Both the position numbers and the translations under genes were made by a program. Below, one piece after another: positions 1 through 12,054 of a stretch of DNA of 64,000 nt. Every line of letters starts with the position of its first letter. The first letter of the stretch is position 1. The DNA lies in assembly GCF_047948215.1 (NCBI RefSeq), contig NC_134460.1, forward strand, positions 12,707,501 to 12,771,500. The letters are read 5' to 3'. A model generated the notes under the pieces. That model saw only the letters and a list, made by a program, of their open reading frames with translations, was not told the DNA's origin and made no database searches. This DNA is from Lycorma delicatula. Taxonomy: Eukaryota; Arthropoda; Insecta; Hemiptera; Fulgoridae.

Positions 1-99
1 ACGGTCTAATTTTTAGCAGTTGGCGAGATATAAATGTAAACCCTTTTCCGTATTTCTTAATAGAATTTCTTTTGATACCGCAGTGTAATTACGTAATAT

Positions 100-476
100 A
101 AATATTTGTTACAATTTTTTTTTCACCTTCTTTTACCCCGTCCCCCGGAGCCGGAAGAACCATCTAAGTATAACTCAGCTCCGGAGGGTGCCTTCGCCTC
201 GAACTACCTTGGCAGAACACAAGGTCCCGCCCGCATAGCCGTGACTCGGTCTTGCAGTACATGCCACGCCCCTGATGAGAGGACTCCAAAGTAGTTCCCT
301 CACCGGGATTCCGGTCTTAATGCCCTGCCTTTAATGGAAAACCCCCAACGAGATCCCTCAGCGGGACTATTCACTTCCCAGAGGCGCTGCGAAAGAGTTC
401 CCGTCCGATCATTGATGGTGTGACGCGGGAGCCTCCCACCATCCTGGATGGAGTTAACCACCCCCACTCACGGCCA
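100..476 (-). mobile_element. R1-clade-like element, part downstream of ORF1
   Basis: This is moderately GC-rich sequence continuous with the ORF1-like remnant next to it and very unlike the AT-rich flank beyond. Read on the minus strand it follows the ORF1 remnant and runs to about position 110, where a T-run begins on the plus strand. I see no intact reading frame. The small plus-strand frame at 106-294 has no recognisable domain and is probably chance. I take the segment to be the end of ORF1 or the 3' side of the same element, but cannot tell which. Confidence 0.35.
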
Positions 477-1380
477 TCAGCACTGAGCAGGCGCCGCATC
501 TTCATATCGTAGGTGAAGCCTTGCATCCCCTACCCCCGGGTACATGTCCATGCAACCGACAGGAAGATCACCGAGACTCTCGCCGGCAGTCCTTCCGTAA
601 ATGACCGGCCTCACCTCAGGTGAAACAGCGGCCACTACGATTTGGCCCGGTACACGAACGGGCCCTGTGTCCTGGCTTCCAGCAGCGAACCCAAAGGTCG
701 TCAAATGATTGTCTCGTAACCCAACAAGCCACCCATCCAATACGGATGCTTCCATCAGCCAATATTTTATCCGCAAGGATGGGGGGGGCACGGCCACAAT
801 GACCACCTGCGTCGCATCATAGGGTCGCTTGGACATAACTTCGATCGACACTGACTCTCGTGTGAGTGTCCGAAACTCCATAATGAACTCATCCTGACTG
901 GTGAGTACATCCTTATCCTTAATAAGGACGTGGACCCTTATGCCACCGTTCCCTGTCAGAGCCGCAGTGGTACCCTCGACCTTCGTAGAAATATCCTTGC
1001 TTATCCGTTCAGCAGCACCACTATCGGCCCGCACGCGGATGTGAAGATCTTCACCCTGACCCTTACGCGCGGAGAGTTCCCCGACTTCACCTGGCACGCA
1101 GCTCCTTTTACTGCTAGTGTCGATGCAGAAGGATGTCGGCGGGCCTACCGGCCGTTTCCTGCTGACATCCTTCTGCATCGACACTAGCAGGTGCACAAAG
1201 TGTTTCTTTTCAATCCGTCGACTGAAATATTCAACTGTGCGGCGCAATAGTCGTTCAACTCGCCCCGATGATCCTGAAAAACACACCGCCCGACTGTGCC
1301 CATCCCTCATCATCTGGGGAACCGACCAGCAGATAATGGAGGCCACCTCACGGTCCCTAGCCGCCGAGTTAATTATTAGG
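477..1380 (-). pseudogene. R1-clade-like retrotransposon ORF1 (gag-like), decayed
   Basis: A 289-codon minus-strand frame spans 477-1346. Its middle part (around DLHIRVRAD to VVIVAV) resembles the conserved core of ORF1 proteins of R1-type non-LTR retrotransposons, which bind element RNA. Downstream the correct frame changes. In a second minus-strand frame at about 580-690 the residues RCWKPGHRARSC, then RCFT-stop-GEAGHLRKDC, can be read. These match the tandem CCHC zinc knuckles of R1-type ORF1, with one knuckle cysteine apparently changed to a stop. The gene therefore carries at least one frameshift and one nonsense change. Near its 5' end an inverted duplication (1111-1190) has put a foreign piece into the frame. 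No RT domain is present here. Family assignment is from motif pattern only. Confidence 0.5.
1111..1190. repeat. 27-bp perfect inverted repeat, 26-nt spacer
   Basis: The arms are 1111-1137 and 1164-1190 and are exact reverse complements. The structure lies inside the ORF1-like remnant. It makes the frame read the same segment in sense and then antisense, which looks like a local template-switch or fold-back event. Confidence 0.9.
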
Positions 1381-1389
1381 GCGTAATCA

Positions 1390-3000
1390 GTACGACCAAA
1401 ATCTATCTTGGATAAAGTTAAATATTGTAAAATCTTATAAAATTAAATATCGTATTTATACATAAATAAATATATATATTTAATATTTACATATAAATTA
1501 TTTAATTATCGATTAAATAAATGTTCTCCTTTTTTAATATAACGGTTTTTCATAGGTTAGGTAGAAAAACGTTCCTGTTATTTCTGGAGGAAAAGATTAC
1601 TATGGATTACGATATGAGGGCAGTCTTTGATTTTTTTTTAATAACAGACGCTGTAATTTTTTCATTTTATTCTTCTTTCTGATGTTTAACAATGATTTTT
1701 AGATGTGCATCCAGTTACGGGCCGCGGCGTTTATTTAAAACCTGTTTACGTGTCTTAACGTTGCCTGGATAAAAGGCGATTAGCGTTACGGATTTAGTAG
1801 GGATGGTTGGAATGCAGTTGGATACCGTACAGTGGCGTAGGCGACTTTCACTTCTGTTCTCATAACTGTAGTAATTTCCCATAATTATTGATGATAATTT
1901 AATGTAAGACTTCTTTTAGCGTAACGGTTAATGCTAATTTCACTTTGTAGGTTCTTCCTCATACCATTCGTTTAATAGGATATCATCCAATTAATCTGAA
2001 GGCTGCCTTACGTAGACCTTTACAAAGAGAACGTAGCTGATAAATACGATAGTTGGTGAGGTACGGAAGCGTATTGGTCTTGTTTGTAAATTTACGCATC
2101 GCCTCGTTACATCCGATTGTCAGAAATTATCCAAAACTGCACGCATCATTTGTCGTTCCAAATTTCAACAGCCCGTAGAAAATTCAATTATGGATATCGA
2201 GTATCGTCGATGATGTAATTTATGTTATCATTTTGGGATGACGAGAACGATTGCTATCATTCTGTTTTGGTTTACCGTATATTGAAAATCTTTCGAAGAA
2301 GATTGCCCGATAGAAAATGCATGCGACTACTCGTAGAAACCGAGATCAATAGTCGAGAAATCGATATAATTTAGTTTAATTTCATAAATAAACTATTTTT
2401 GTGGAGGTGGGCATTATTCGCAAGCGTATTGTTGAAACTGATTTTTCTTTTCAGGTGTATGGATAAAAGAAGTATTTAAGAAATGAACGCGCTTCTAATC
2501 GTTAGAAAATATTAGATTCGTTATTTTGTACCGATTGGAAATAATGTTGACGGATCTACTCCTGACATTCCTGATTAATAGGCAAGATAAAATTAGATTA
2601 ATTGATAATTCTCTTCGGGTGATAAAACTGATTCATTCGCTTTAAAATTAATTCGTACTGTTTGCTCTAAGTTCATAAAAACAATAAATAAATCTTATAA
2701 TCATTATTTAATATTTATTATGCTCCCTTGTATTCCAATATAATGTCTCTCTTAGGAGGGCTTCCTCAAAAAATCAGAACGAGTTTTTAAAATACAATAT
2801 TGGGCTATCAGATATTTTTTGGCCTCCATAAATATGAATCGAGTCGTCTGATTTTTATAAAATTAAAACTGTTATGTTTACAGTTTAAGTACGAATGTGC
2901 AATCTTTGCTTAAAAAAAAATTGTCATTTAATGTTAAAAAATAACAATATATCTCTATTAAATTAGACAATAAAATTATTTTCGTGTAATTATCATTATT
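1390..3000. other. AT-rich intergenic DNA
   Basis: I see no coding frame, RNA gene or recognisable repeat. The sequence is rich in short A and T runs and has frequent stops in all frames. Confidence 0.5.
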
Positions 3001-3009
3001 TGGTGTTCT

Positions 3010-3700
3010 GCTTAGCGGTAATTCCTTACGCCACCGCTGATCTCATCCGTTTTTTCTTCGCTCCTCGTTTCCAGTCTTCACCTCATCTATTAACTTTTCA
3101 TCCTTTTTCTTCCTCGTTACCTATCTCTTTCTACTGACCCTTATGATTCACTTCCTATAAACAATTGTCCTAACCGATTTCCTTTTCTTTAGAGTACTTC
3201 CCGCATGAATGCTCTTTCTTGTTTAATCGTGTTATTGAAGAAAGTTCTCATTCCTCACTTTACCACTCATTACTTCCTCGTTCCTCACTTTATATTCCTC
3301 GTTCATCTTACTTTCTTCATATTCACATCTCAAAAGCTTCATTCCAGCTTCTCTCCCTTTTGACCACGCTTCATTTCCGTACGATAACAAGACATTCCAC
3401 ACATAGCAATCGGCCAACCTCTTCCTTAACTTGTTATTACATAGCAGATACTCATTACTACATAGTAATTTCTTTCTCTTTAAAGGTTTCTTTGTCGTTC
3501 CTTCCTTTTTTTATATTTCCACTGTCTTCCAGTTCTCTGTCGCCAGGTCCCGATCCCGAAGTACCTGTAATTTTTTACCGTTTTTATTCATCCCTCGCTT
3601 TTCCTTACTACTTAATCCTCAAGGTTATTTATATAATGAATTTTACGTATGTATTTAATAACGGGTGGAGAAGTTTACCCTGCGTGGTTTCTAAATTGTA
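3010..3700 (-). pseudogene. Old non-LTR retrotransposon RT tail, decayed
   Basis: On the minus strand around 3355-3425 the frame reads LRKRLADCYVWNVLLSYGNE followed by AW. This parallels the LINE-A C-terminal motif YVWSVALYGSETW, which follows the RT domain. The sequence after it is degenerate and contains repeated, similar blocks near 3240-3320 (RNEE/VRNE-like), suggesting small internal duplications. The opposite plus-strand frame at 3219-3701 is serine/tyrosine/leucine-rich and I treat it as a shadow. No RT catalytic motif survives. It appears to be a relative of LINE-A much older than the ten clear copies. Boundaries are uncertain. Confidence 0.4.
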
Positions 3701-3709
3701 AGAAAAAAG

Positions 3710-5580
3710 ATTTTTAAGTTATTGACGATTCTCGTTTTGGCCGATAAGCTGATTACCTTAAAGGTGTTTGGTGTACGGCTGGACCTGTTTTTGGAAATGT
3801 CTCCTTCTTCCCCAATATAGGAATTACCTTCCGTATACTGCAAACGTGTTTAACTACACCGCGATGTTTTCAAAAAACGTATCCTCGACTTACAAATATT
3901 AAGCTCCGCATGACGACCTAATTTTTCGTTAACGATATAGGATGGATTTGCTCACTGAAATTATAATATTTATAAATTAATTTATTTGCTATCTCGATTA
4001 GTTATTGTTTAATAATTTTTAATACGTGATAATTCTACTGTATCAAAATTATAGTTTTTTCGATTGATAAATAAAATTCGTTTTTTTTATTAATGTAACA
4101 AATTCAGAATGAAGAATAGTTAAAAAAAAAAAATAGAAACAGAATAGTAATTTTATTTCTTAGAAGAAGTTAAATAATTTTTTTACATTTACTTTTGTAC
4201 TTAAATTTAATAATCGAATTAATTTTTACTACCTGATTTATTTACCTTTGAAGATGGTGAATAGGTAATTTCAATGAATTATAAACGATTCTCTTTTATT
4301 TGATTCCGTTTTTTACGAGCATCTGTTTTAATTTTATTGTGAATTTTATATCTTAGAAATTATATTTTTCTAAACTCTGTTGAGAAATTCAGCCTGTAAA
4401 TGAATAAACGTATAACAAAGGTAATTAACTAGATAGAAAGGAGAATAACTGGGGATAATATGTCAAAAGAAAGAATTTTACCTTTTAAGATGTAATAAAA
4501 TATTAAAAAACATCGATAAAATAATACTCGTACTTACAAAAAAAGTAGAGCTTTCACGCTAAAAATAAATTTGTCCCGTCAAACAGAGATGTAAGAATTA
4601 GATGTTGAAAAGATTTCTGTTTACCGTAACGTTTTATAAAAGTGAAATATGAACAATAGGAAAAATAAGAAGACGTCTTGAAACCTCTTATAGAGAAGTG
4701 AGAAATTTATGGCAGCACCTTGTAAAAAGACGAACTAGGTCGATGGGCCACAAATTTACAAATTCTGGTTTATGTAATTCGGTGATAAAAGAATGTATAG
4801 GTAAAAATGTAGAAGAATACAAATATTTATATAAAACAGATAGTTGAAGTTATAGAGTATAATAAATACGTTCCGGTTAGAAGAAAGTCTAAAATATTAA
4901 GCGATGGAGATCACATCCCGCCAGTAAAATGAGTAATCTTAAAATTAAGTTAATATTTGAGTTTGATTAATGTAAAATACTATAATGTAACGTATCCCTC
5001 AGTATTTTTAAAAAGAGCTTTTTGAAAAACGAGTAAGAGAATCAAAAGAACAGTTTTGAGTAGGAAGGTACAATCCATAATTTACTTGTTGCGAAGTGGA
5101 TCGTTTAAAATTTTTAACGTACGGGATTTTGTCGCTATCGATCCGGCTGTAATGAGTATCTCATATTTATTAATTTGAGTCTTTAAAGGCGGTCGGGTAG
5201 CTAATTATTTTCTGATCCTTTATCGTTCTGTTTTTTACTGTTGATTGTTGTTTGTGGAATACTTGATTTGGCCCTGCACCTCTTCAGGGGGTAGAGTCTT
5301 TGATTTAGCGAATTATTGATGTTATGTTTAATTACTTAAAAAAAAATGTATGTTCCGCTAACGGTTTTGTATTTTTCTCTACGTTTTAATTTTATTTATT
5401 TATTTCTACGGTTTAAGTGAAATAATGATTATTACCTGTTCATTATTTCGGAGAAGGTGAAGATAGAGAGGTGAACGATTGTGAGAAAATTGCGTTACAG
5501 TAATGTATAAAATATATTTTATTATCGTACATTAAACGGATGAAATAAGAAAGGTGTTTATGCAAACAACGAAAGGTGTT
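3710..5580. other. AT-rich intergenic DNA
   Basis: I see nothing I can support here: no frame with a recognisable motif, no clear terminal repeats and no RNA gene. Confidence 0.5.
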
Positions 5581-5581
5581 T

Positions 5582-5779
5582 TTTCAATAACGAATATGTT
5601 TGTACGGCGTACACATATTTATTTGGCAGTGATTAAAGAAATATGCATTTGTGCAGTTGCAAAATCTGTTACGTTATTTAACTGATCTATTATTGTTTAT
5701 ATATATATATATATATATATATTATCTGTCGTAAAAATAAAGATAATAACTAAAATAAATTATCTTTTATCATTACTAA
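5582..5779. repeat. About 190-bp direct repeat, copy 1
   Basis: This segment starts TTCAATAACGAATATG and ends ATCATTACTAA. It is repeated in the same orientation at 7825-8011. The copies match almost throughout, except for scattered substitutions and the central TA dinucleotide run (about 5697-5722), which is a T/A-rich stretch in copy 2. It could be a short interspersed element or a local duplication; I see no coding content. Confidence 0.8.
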
Positions 5780-6281
5780 GTGCTTTTACGTTGAAAATAA
5801 GTCTAGCGTAGTATTACGAAATGAAAAACACAAACTTGATTTTCACGAGTTATATTTTTTAGACCGTTTGATGGAAAAATTGAGTTTTAGGCCTTATTAA
5901 AGCTTCTTATTTCCGTTATATTTTTATTAATTACTGTTCATTTAAATATAGCCTATAGGAATTATGGGAAATTTCCACGTTCGCTTTATATCTAAAAGCG
6001 CAGAATACAGTACGGATTTTCTTACATCTACTTTTCTTCAAACAACGTCAAAGGGTTTTATATTTAAAGATATCTTAACCTATTGACATCTATTTACCCT
6101 TTAGTGATATATGTATTTTTTCTTAAGAACAGTGTCTTATTTCATTATTAAAGTTAGGATCCTTACCGTAATAATTTTATCTAAAACATAATGAATTAAA
6201 GATATTTTCATATCTTTATTGAGAGCTGGAATAATAATTAGAAAAAAATTATCAAAATCATCAATAGATTTAAAAAAAAAA

Positions 6282-6962
6282 TTTTTTTTTTTTTTGTCTT
6301 CAGTCATTTGAATGGTTTGATGCAGCTCTCCAAGATTCCCTATCTAGCGCTACCCTCTACATCCTACATCCCTAACAATTTGTTTTACATATTCCAAACG
6401 TGGCCTGCCTACACAATTTTTTCCTTCTACTTGTCCTTCCAATATTAAAGCGACTATTCCAGGATGCCTTAGTATGTGGCCTATAAGTCTGTCTCTTCTT
6501 TTAACTATATTTTTCCAAACGCTTCTTTCTTCATCTATTTGCCGCAATACCTCTTCATTTGTCACTTTATCCACCCATCTGATTTTTAACATTCTCCTAT
6601 AGCACCACATTTCAAAAGCTTCTAATCTTTTCTTCTCAGATACTCCGATCGTCCAAGTTTCACTTCCATATAAAGCGACACTCCAAACATATACTTTCAA
6701 AAATCTTTTCCTGACATTTAAATTAATTTTTGATGTAAACAAATTATATTTTTTACTGAAGGCTCGTTTCGCTTGTGCTATTCGGCATTTTATATCGCTC
6801 CTGCTTCGTCCATCTTTAGTAATTCTACTTCCCAAATAACAAAATTCTTCTACCTCCATAATCTTTTCTCCTCCTATTTTCACATTCAGTGGTCCATCTT
6901 TGTTATTTCTACTACATTTCATTACTTTTGTTTTGTTCTTGTTTATTTTCATGCGATAGTTA
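6282..6962 (-). mobile_element. LINE-A copy 1, 5'-truncated
   Basis: The copy begins on the plus strand with a T-run (6282-6295, its poly-A tail) followed by the LINE-A 3' terminus. It reaches 5' only into the segment after the RT palm domain (MKINKNKTKV). The frame at 6350-6952 (200 codons) keeps the YVWSVALYGSETW and GRPRLEYVKQIV motifs. A deletion of about 20 nt close to the 3' end, relative to the other copies, removes the start of YTEMKRLALD and ends the frame early after DVGCRG. Possible 7-bp TSD CAATAGA (6262-6268 and 6966-6972), which is weak. It carries no catalytic core. Confidence 0.88.
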
Positions 6963-6969
6963 AAACAAT

Positions 6970-7824
6970 AGAATAGGTAAAATTAAAAAATAATTTAATT
7001 GCAATTAATTTACTGGGAAAAACTTTTCTTTTATATCTGTCGTTACCTAATTACAGATATTCTTCAAATAAACTGCAACCCGCAAAAATAATACAAACGT
7101 TATTGTGATTAGGTTATTTTTTACTTCTAGTATTGGTTTGTGTGTTCTAACTTTTTATTAAATGTAGGATCCTTATTGTGTGTTGAGTGCAACATTGTAG
7201 TCTCTAATATAAAGTAATGTATTTGGAAAGATCTCTTGTTAATATTTGTATCGAGATTTTCATTTTACGTAGGAGTGGTTCGGAACAATGTTAAAAGGTA
7301 GATGGGGGTACGAAATACGTAAAGGTTTACGATTATGAATACGGAAGAATAAAACGCTTAATAAAACAAAATTATCGAAATCAGAAGAATTAAGTCTGTT
7401 AATAATTTAGTTAGATGCCGAAAATTATTTTATTTATTACTTGAATGAAGCGAAGAAAGAAAAAAACACAGTTGGGTTGATAAAGATTAAAATATATGAA
7501 ACAGATAATTCAAAATGTTTAATGTACTAGATGATATCTTGAGGTTTAAAGATTACATCTGAACGGAAAGGAACGGGAGAAGTAATTTAAATAGTTTATG
7601 ATAAAAAGATTTTAAGCTACAATATGAGATAAAAAAAATGTTCACGAATGTTCTTTTGTAATTTATGCATTACTGAAAATAAACTTCAAAAAAATATGTT
7701 ATATATTTTCCAAACCACCCTAATATTCACGTGAGCTGCTGCTCTTCTGTGTGGTGCGATGACAATCCTAGATGTGTGTTACGTGTATTGAATGAAGGTT
7801 TTTCGCACCGATAATTTTTTTTTT
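6970..7824. other. AT-rich intergenic DNA
   Basis: I see no supportable gene or repeat, only AT-rich sequence between LINE-A copy 1 and the second copy of the 190-bp repeat. Confidence 0.5.
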
Positions 7825-8011
7825 TTCAATAACGAATATGTATGTTCGGCGTACACATATTTATTTGACAGTGATTAAAAAAATATGTAAATGTGCAGTT
7901 GCAAAATCTGTTAAGTTATTTAACTGATCTATTATTGTTTTTTTTAAAATTATATTATCTATCGTAAAAATAAAGATAATAACTAAAATAAATTATCTTT
8001 TATCATTACTA
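7825..8011. repeat. About 190-bp direct repeat, copy 2
   Basis: This is the second copy of the segment at 5582-5779, in the same orientation and about 2.24 kb downstream. The LINE-A copy at 6.3 kb lies between them. Homology starts just after a T-run and stops abruptly after ATCATTACTAA. Confidence 0.8.
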
Positions 8012-8770
8012 AAAAATTTAATCGTTTTTGAAATTTAATTAGCCTTGTGTTACAGTGCGTTTAACTTTTATTAACTTATTTAATTCTTTTTATTTTAACC
8101 TTAATCGTGATAGTAATTTTTCGCAAAATTGAATCTAGTTTTAATCATCTCATTTTTTTTTTCTCTCATATTTTGGTTTTTTATTGTTTTTAATTAATTT
8201 TTTTTCATATTGCACATCTTAAGAGTTGAACTATTACAACGTTACGCTTTCGTTAAACCGTCAGCCTCCGAGTAGAAGATTGATATTTCGAGGATCGGTT
8301 GTATAAATTATTTTTATCACTAATATCTGCTTGACGCTGTCGGTGACCGCTTTTTTTTTGTTAGATTCAAATTAACAACATATCTCTCTCTATGCTGATC
8401 GGTTGATGTAATATCTAAATGTTTCACCAACAAGGGATGAAGTTGTGCTTAATGGGGTTTAAAACAAGGAAGATGCAATGAATATCCAAAATATAATTAT
8501 GAATTAATAAAAAAATTTAAACGAAAACTAATTCTTAAAAAAAAAAAACAACTTTCAGTCTTATTTGAAAAACTTTTTGTAGGTTGAGAGATTGATCAAC
8601 ATTTCTAGGATTAACGTAATTATTCTTCTGGGTTTAAAGTGGATATGAAATATTGAAACTAAAGAAAAGTGATAAAGAAAAATCGGAGGTATTTGTTATG
8701 CTCATAAGGGAAATTGGAGAAAATTATCAGAATATTAACCCGATATGCAGACTGTAGATTTTACGTTGTT
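8012..8770. other. AT-rich intergenic DNA
   Basis: I see no supportable gene or repeat between the 190-bp repeat and the TSD of LINE-A copy 2. Confidence 0.5.
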
Positions 8771-8780
8771 ATATGGAATT

Positions 8781-10051
8781 CTATAGAATAGAATTCCATA
8801 GAAGAATTGAGAGGAGAGTGGAGGAAGTGTTAGGAGAAGACCAATTTGGTTTCAGGAAAAGTATAGGGACAAGGGAAGCAATTTTAGGCCTCAGATTAAT
8901 AGTAGAAGGAAGATTAAAGAAAAACAAACCGACATACTTGGCATTTATAGACCTAGAAATATAACGTTTATAGAGCGATAACGTAGACTGGAATAAAATG
9001 TTCAGCATTTAAAAAAAATTAGGGTACAAATACAGAGATAGAAGAACAATTGCTAACATGTACAGGAACCAAACAGCAACAGTAACAATTGAAGAACATA
9101 AGAAAGAAGCCGTAATAAGCAAGGGAGTCCGACAAGGATGTTCCCTGTCGCCGTTACTTTTTAATCTTTACATGGAACTAGCAGTTAATGATGTTAAAGA
9201 ACAATTTAGATTCGGAGTAACGGTACAAGGTGAAAAGATAAAGCTGCTACGATTTGCTGATGATATAGTAATTCTAGCTGAGAGTAAAAAGAATTTAGAA
9301 GAAACAATGAACGGCATAGATGAAGTCCTACGCAAGAACTATCGCGTGAAAATAAACAAGAACAAAACAAAAGTAATGAAATGTAGTAGAAATAACAAAG
9401 ATGGTCCATCTTTCCTCCTATTTTCACATTCAGCGGTCCGCTGAATGTGAAAATAGGAGGAGAAAAGATTATGAAGGTAGGAGAATTTTGTTATTTGGGA
9501 AGTAGAATTACTAAAGATGGACGAAGCAGGAGCGATATAAAATGCCGAATAGCACAAGATAAACGAGCCTTCAGTAAGAAATATAATTTGTTTACATCAA
9601 AAATTAATTTAAATGTCAGGAAAAGATTTTTGAAAGTGTGTGTTTGGAGTGTCGCTTTATATGGAAGTGAAACTTGGACGATCGGAGTATCTGAGAAGAA
9701 AAGATTAGAAGCTTTTGAAATAGGAGAATGTTAAAAATCAGACGGGTGGATAAAGTGACAAATGAAGAGGTATTGCGGCAAATAGATGAAGAAAGAAGCA
9801 TTTGGAAAAATATAGTTAAAAGAAGAGACAGACTTATAGGCCACATACTAAGGCATCCTGGAATAGTCGCTTTAATATTGGAAAGACAGGTAGAAGGGAA
9901 AAATTGTGTAGGCAGGCCACGTTTGGAATATGTAAAACAAATTGTTGGGGATGTAGGATGTAGAGGGTATACTGAAATGAAACGACTAGCACTAGATAGG
10001 GAATCTTGGAGAGCTGCATCAAACTAGTCAAATGACTGAAGACAAAAAAAA
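8781..10051 (+). mobile_element. LINE-A copy 2, 5'-truncated, multiply broken RT
   Basis: The copy is flanked by a 10-bp TSD, ATATGGAATT (8771-8780 and 10052-10061). It covers the RT domain and the C-terminal region. The frame is split into pieces: 8773-8964, 9058-9444 (with RQGCSLSPLLF and catalytic FADD), 9447-9734 and 9728-10027. Breaks include a rearranged stretch after FIDLE that destroys RT region A, a short insertion caused by an inverted duplication at 9414-9460, loss of part of the FEMWCYRR segment near 9720, and a CAG to TAG change at the end (AASN-stop). It ends with GACTGAAGAC plus poly-A. The 5' junction is a 13-bp inverted repeat. Dead copy. Confidence 0.93.
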
Positions 10052-10061
10052 ATATGGAATT

Positions 10062-12050
10062 GATGCATTGTCCTAAAAAACAAGTAAGTTTGAAAACCTA
10101 ACTTGAAATTTAATATTAAAAAAAAATATGAAGAAAATATAAGCCAAACATAATACAGAAACAAGAACTGTGAAGTCGAAGAAAAATTTCTGTTCGTTCC
10201 AACTAGAGATCGGTATAGCTGTTCAAATGTATTGTTTGAAGCTACTATCGATTAATTGAAAATTTCCATCATCATTTTTATCTATTACTGCGTATGTAAC
10301 TAAAAAATAAGAGGATGGAATAAAAAATTCTGGCTTAATGCAGGTATGATAAAAGTACATACGAGTACAAATAATTGCTCTAAATTTCGTGGGTATAATA
10401 TTTTTTTTTGGGATGGAGCGTTGAAAGACGACAAATATTAAGAAAGAGTTAATAAATAAGAAACAGTTAATAAATATTAAGAAAGAGCCCCATTACACTA
10501 TTTAGTGGAATGAAAAAATTATATAGTATTAATTCATTTCTCGATTGAGATTTCTTTTAAGGTTTGTTCACTTTCTAATGATACGGTCCGTATCATTTGG
10601 TTTAAATGATTACATAATTTATATGCCTCTTATGACGTATCGTTTTTAATAAAGAAGATATAAGAGAAGGAGTTACTAATAGAAACAAATCTTTATATAT
10701 CTTTATGATTATATTATTCATTTTCAACACCATTTTCATAATTAGATCTCTGTAAAGAAAGCTTTTATGAAATAAGTAAATAACCTTTTATACCTGTTCA
10801 ACTACTTCGATGAATGGAAATAATTTAATTTAATTAAAGCGTGTAGATTTGAACGATTTTTATTTTCGCATGACGTTGATTTTATACTAAATCTGTGTCG
10901 TCTAAATACGATAAAATATCGTTACTTATTATTAGATTAGCGTAAGTCCGGCCCATTTGTTATAAAATAATGATTACAGTGGAAATTGTTTAGGTCGGCC
11001 GAAAAATGTGCGTAATTTTGAATGATTTTTATTTTTAGATACATACTGAAAACATTTTTTCAGTAAACGAAAAAAACAACAATCTAGATTTAACAGATTA
11101 TTGATATTTTTACGCACGATATTATACTTAGCCTGATATGTTTTGTTTAGATAAGATATCTGACTGCGGAGTATCTTTGTAACGGTCATGCCCGATCGAC
11201 CTATATTATTTCAGCTGCATTTATATTAGTGGAAGATTTTAAAAACTGTTTTTCCCAATGTAGCTGGCGACCAGATGATTCTTGAAAGTAGTTAAACTGG
11301 GTATCCAGTAAAAAGGGTGTCGTATTACATAGATAATAGTATATTATTAACTATCGAGTTGTTTTATGTACAGGATTTTTTTTAAAATGATTTCTTCGGA
11401 TAAAACTAATTGATTGTTTGCGAAAAGCTTCCGGTGACTGAACAAAACGTTTAGGAGCGGAACCGCCAAATTGTGGTATGAAATAATTTTAATGATAAGA
11501 TAATTCCGGTAATTTACTTTTAAGTAACAGTTATATTGATAGTGTTGCAAGAGGTATCCGAATTTACTTGTTGTCTGATTGGCCGAGTCCAACAGTAATT
11601 TGTATCATTATTACAATCTTCAAAATTCACTGCAATTATTTAATTAATTGATAAAGTAATATAATTGAATTAAATTTGTTTCATAAAATTGTTTTACATT
11701 AGTTATTGTAGAAAAATTACTTAAAGAATTTTAAAAAAACTTCTGATGTGGACACCACATAACTTGCTTGTACGCCTATTAAATTATATATTTATATTTT
11801 TTATTAATTTTTTTTTCATATTTTTTTATTATTGAATTTTTTATTATAAAAAATTTTACAAAGGTAATAATTACACTGATAGACAAAAAAAAGTTTTAAT
11901 GTTTCTTTAAGTGTGATACCACTTCTTGAATTGTTTTTTTCGTACATTAAATATATGTAAATACAATTTTTCTGATACCCTTAGTTCTATTTAAATAAAT
12001 TACGCTTCAAAAAAAATTAAGGGAAAATATAGTTAAAATCTGTAAAATTA
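10062..12050. other. AT-rich intergenic DNA
   Basis: I see no gene. One short perfect inverted repeat lies at 10577-10597 (10-bp arms, 1-nt spacer). Minus-strand frames at 10974-11189 and 11347-11592 show no recognisable motif and are probably chance. Confidence 0.5.
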
Positions 12051-12054
12051 ATAA

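Noticed and set aside
3219..3701. 160-codon plus-strand frame rich in Ser, Leu and Tyr
   Set aside because: It lies opposite an old RT remnant, is low in complexity and has no known motif. It is most likely a shadow.
10577..10597. Palindrome with 10-bp arms as a protein-binding site
   Set aside because: There is no gene or element next to it. I mention it only with the intergenic stretch.
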